Positions 6,227-7,186 of a stretch of 7,186 nt of DNA are shown in pieces. The position numbers and the translations under genes were made by a program. The notes below the pieces were generated by a model that did not search any database, was not told where the DNA came from, and saw nothing but the letters and a program-made list of their open reading frames with translations. Position 1 is the stretch's first letter. Each line of letters starts with the position of its first letter. This stretch comes from JBOGWP01 sp050693875 (GTDB taxonomy: Bacteria > Actinomycetota > CADDZG01 > JAHWKV01 > JBOGWP01), in the NCBI GenBank assembly GCA_050693875.1, contig JBOGWP010000002.1, positions 1 through 7,186 on the forward strand, read 5' to 3'.

Positions 6227-6357
6227 AGCGGTTGAGAGTCAATACGGATACAACAATTACACCGGCGGAATACGGGGCTGTTTCGGGTCGAATGGTGGCC
6301 CTGTTCGTTTCGAAGATCCCTGTGGTCCTGGGTGACTAGTATCGTCTCAGGCCCACG

Positions 6358-6368
6358 TTACCGGGTAA
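6358..6368. promoter_or_regulatory. TTACC-G-GGTAA dyad in the DUF5667 leader
   Basis: A perfect 5-bp palindrome around a single G, 52 bases upstream of the ATG and 4 bases before the larger inverted repeat. It is a plausible repressor or activator half-site pair. Nothing identifies the binding protein. Confidence 0.35.
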
Positions 6369-6372
6369 AACA

Positions 6373-6407
6373 CTTGAGACGGTTGATCACCTTGATCCCG
6401 TCTCAAG
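6373..6407. promoter_or_regulatory. 10-bp inverted repeat overlapping the ribosome site of the DUF5667 gene
   Basis: CTTGAGACGG (6373-6382) and CCGTCTCAAG (6398-6407) are perfect inverted repeats. The 15-base spacer is itself a direct repeat, TTGATC-ACC-TTGATC (6383-6397). The right arm runs into the purine-rich ribosome site AAGGAAGGGAG (6405-6415). A third partial copy, CGTCTCAG, lies at 6343-6350. It may be a DNA operator, or in RNA a hairpin that partly shields the ribosome site. Confidence 0.6.
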
Positions 6408-6420
6408 GAAGGGAGTGTGG

Positions 6421-7042
6421 ATGGTCCGCCGCCTGGCTGTCACGATCGTTCTGGTTGTCGTCCTGGCACCACCTGCATGGGCCACCGGCGACGAGAATGC
6501 GGGCCCGGGCCTGGTGCCGAGCAATCCCCTGTATGGATCCTCGAGCAGTCGGTCGAGGCAGTGGGCACGCTGTTCAGTTCACGTTCGGCCACGATCGCAA
6601 GGCCGAGCGCTTCCTGGCACTCGCGGATGAGCGCCTGGCCGAGGCGCAGGCGCTGCTCGACCGGGACAGCATCGAGGAGGCGGAGGCGACCCTCGATCGG
6701 TACGAGGATCAGCTCGACAGGGCCGTGGGGGAGGCCGAAGCCGCCGAGGCCGGGGGAGAGGCGGACGGCGACATGCCGGCCCGGGCGGCCGACGCCACCT
6801 TGAAGCACCTCGAGGTTCTTGCCGGGGTATACGAGCGAGTACCGGTCCAGGCCAAACCGGCGATCGCGCGAGCGATGGTGGCGAGCCGGCACGGTCACGA
6901 CGAGGCCCTCCGCGCGATCTCCGACGAAAAGCTGCCGCAGGTCGTCGCCCGCGAGGGGAAGCGGCTGGAGGAGCTCGAGGGAAAAGGGAGTGCCCGTCCC
7001 GCCGGTCGGCGCCGTCGAGCAAGAGGGGGAGGGCTCCGATGA
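6421..7042 (+). pseudogene. Secreted DUF5667-type protein gene, two frameshifts
   Basis: The ATG at 6421 follows AAGGAAGGGAG (6405-6415). The first frame gives a signal peptide: M-V-R-R-L, a hydrophobic core A-V-T-I-V-L-V-V-V-L-A, and a likely cut after A-W-A. It continues G-L-V-P-S-N-P-L-Y-G. The reading then jumps frame near 6537 (I-L-E-Q-S-V-E-A-V-G-T-L-F) and again near 6575 (F-T-F-G-H-D-R-K-A-E-R-F-L-A-L-A), after which it is open to TGA at 7040-7042. The N-P-L-Y motif, the F-x-x-x-x-K-A-E-R-x-L-x-x-A-x-E-R-L-A-E-A helix and a second long charged helix are typical of DUF5667, an extracytoplasmic helical domain of unknown function in actinobacteria and relatives. If mended the product would be about 207 residues. 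The rest of the long helical part shows no stops, so the damage is recent or a sequence error. The Arg/Gly-rich tail is variable. Confidence 0.7.
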
Positions 7043-7069
7043 CGCCGTTTCTCCCACCACTGTTCCGTG

Positions 7070-7186
7070 TCAAGCTTCCGAGACAGAATCGCCGTCGGGA
7101 AAGTTGGGCGTGGGCGGCTGCCGGTAGAGGCTGAGGGGGGTTGTCATACCGATCGCCTCGTGCGGACGGATGCCGTTGTAGATCGT
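7070..7186 (-). CDS. IS3/IS481-type transposase, C-terminal end (partial)
   Basis: The final 38 codons on the minus strand read Y-N-G-I-R-P-H-E-A-I-G-M-T-T-P-L-S-L-Y and end at a TGA (7070-7072). Y-N-x-x-R-P-H-x-A-x-G-x-x-T-P is the conserved tail of rve-type integrase cores in IS3 and IS481 transposases, lying shortly after the catalytic glutamate. The catalytic residues therefore lie outside the window, and whether the rest is intact cannot be seen. The two families cannot be separated from this tail. The plus-strand TGTTCCGTGTCAAGC at 7061-7075, overlapping the stop, is a candidate element end with the usual TG start. That would put the boundary 18 bases after the DUF5667 stop. Confidence 0.75.
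   Translation of the reverse strand, partial: TIYNGIRPHEAIGMTTPLSLYRQPPTPNFPDGDSVSEA

Noticed and set aside
1..7186. Defence, toxin-antitoxin, phage or biosynthetic system
   Set aside because: No nuclease, methylase, toxin, capsid or synthase motif was seen in any frame that looks coding.

Overview
The window is high-GC DNA with strong G/C preference at third codon positions and Shine-Dalgarno-led starts. It most resembles a soil or freshwater actinobacterium or a related high-GC lineage. Family resemblances (DUF5667, a MalT-like regulator, several transposases familiar from actinobacteria) point the same way, but no taxonomic marker gene is present, so this is an inference.

Layout. Positions 1-645 are a pile-up of insertion-sequence remnants: an IS1634-type transposase piece fused to the first codons of an IS21-type istA (minus strand), the IS21 terminal repeat array, then the 3' end of an IS110-type transposase (plus strand). 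Positions 645-1089 hold nothing I recognise. An intact gene for a small membrane-anchored protein of unknown function lies at 1090-1674 (minus). A frameshifted IS256-type transposase C-terminus (about 1813-2255, plus) abuts the cut-off end of a large MalT/LuxR-type ATPase regulator (about 2300-3843, minus). That regulator is readable only through about nine frame changes and contains a (CCA)10 tract. After a roughly 530-base stretch without a convincing gene come an intact DUF1003 membrane protein gene (4375-4821, plus), a convergent intact PhnB-like VOC-fold gene (4899-5381, minus), a 66-residue zinc-ribbon gene (5633-5833, minus) and a doubtful small ORF behind it (5895-6143, minus). A secreted DUF5667-type gene (6421-7042, plus) follows a leader with two inverted repeats and is broken by two frameshifts. 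The window ends in the C-terminus of an IS3/IS481-type integrase (7070-7186, minus).

How it fits together. Remnants of five different transposase families occur in 7.2 kb, so this is best read as an insertion hot spot or decaying genomic island between a few small housekeeping-like genes. I see no multi-gene defence, biosynthetic or secretion system. The most notable items are the IS21/IS1634 chimeric reading frame, the inverted repeats in front of the DUF5667 gene, the tRNA-like 75-base element at 6152-6226, and a large regulator whose only damage appears to be frameshifts. The last raises the question of true decay versus sequencing error.
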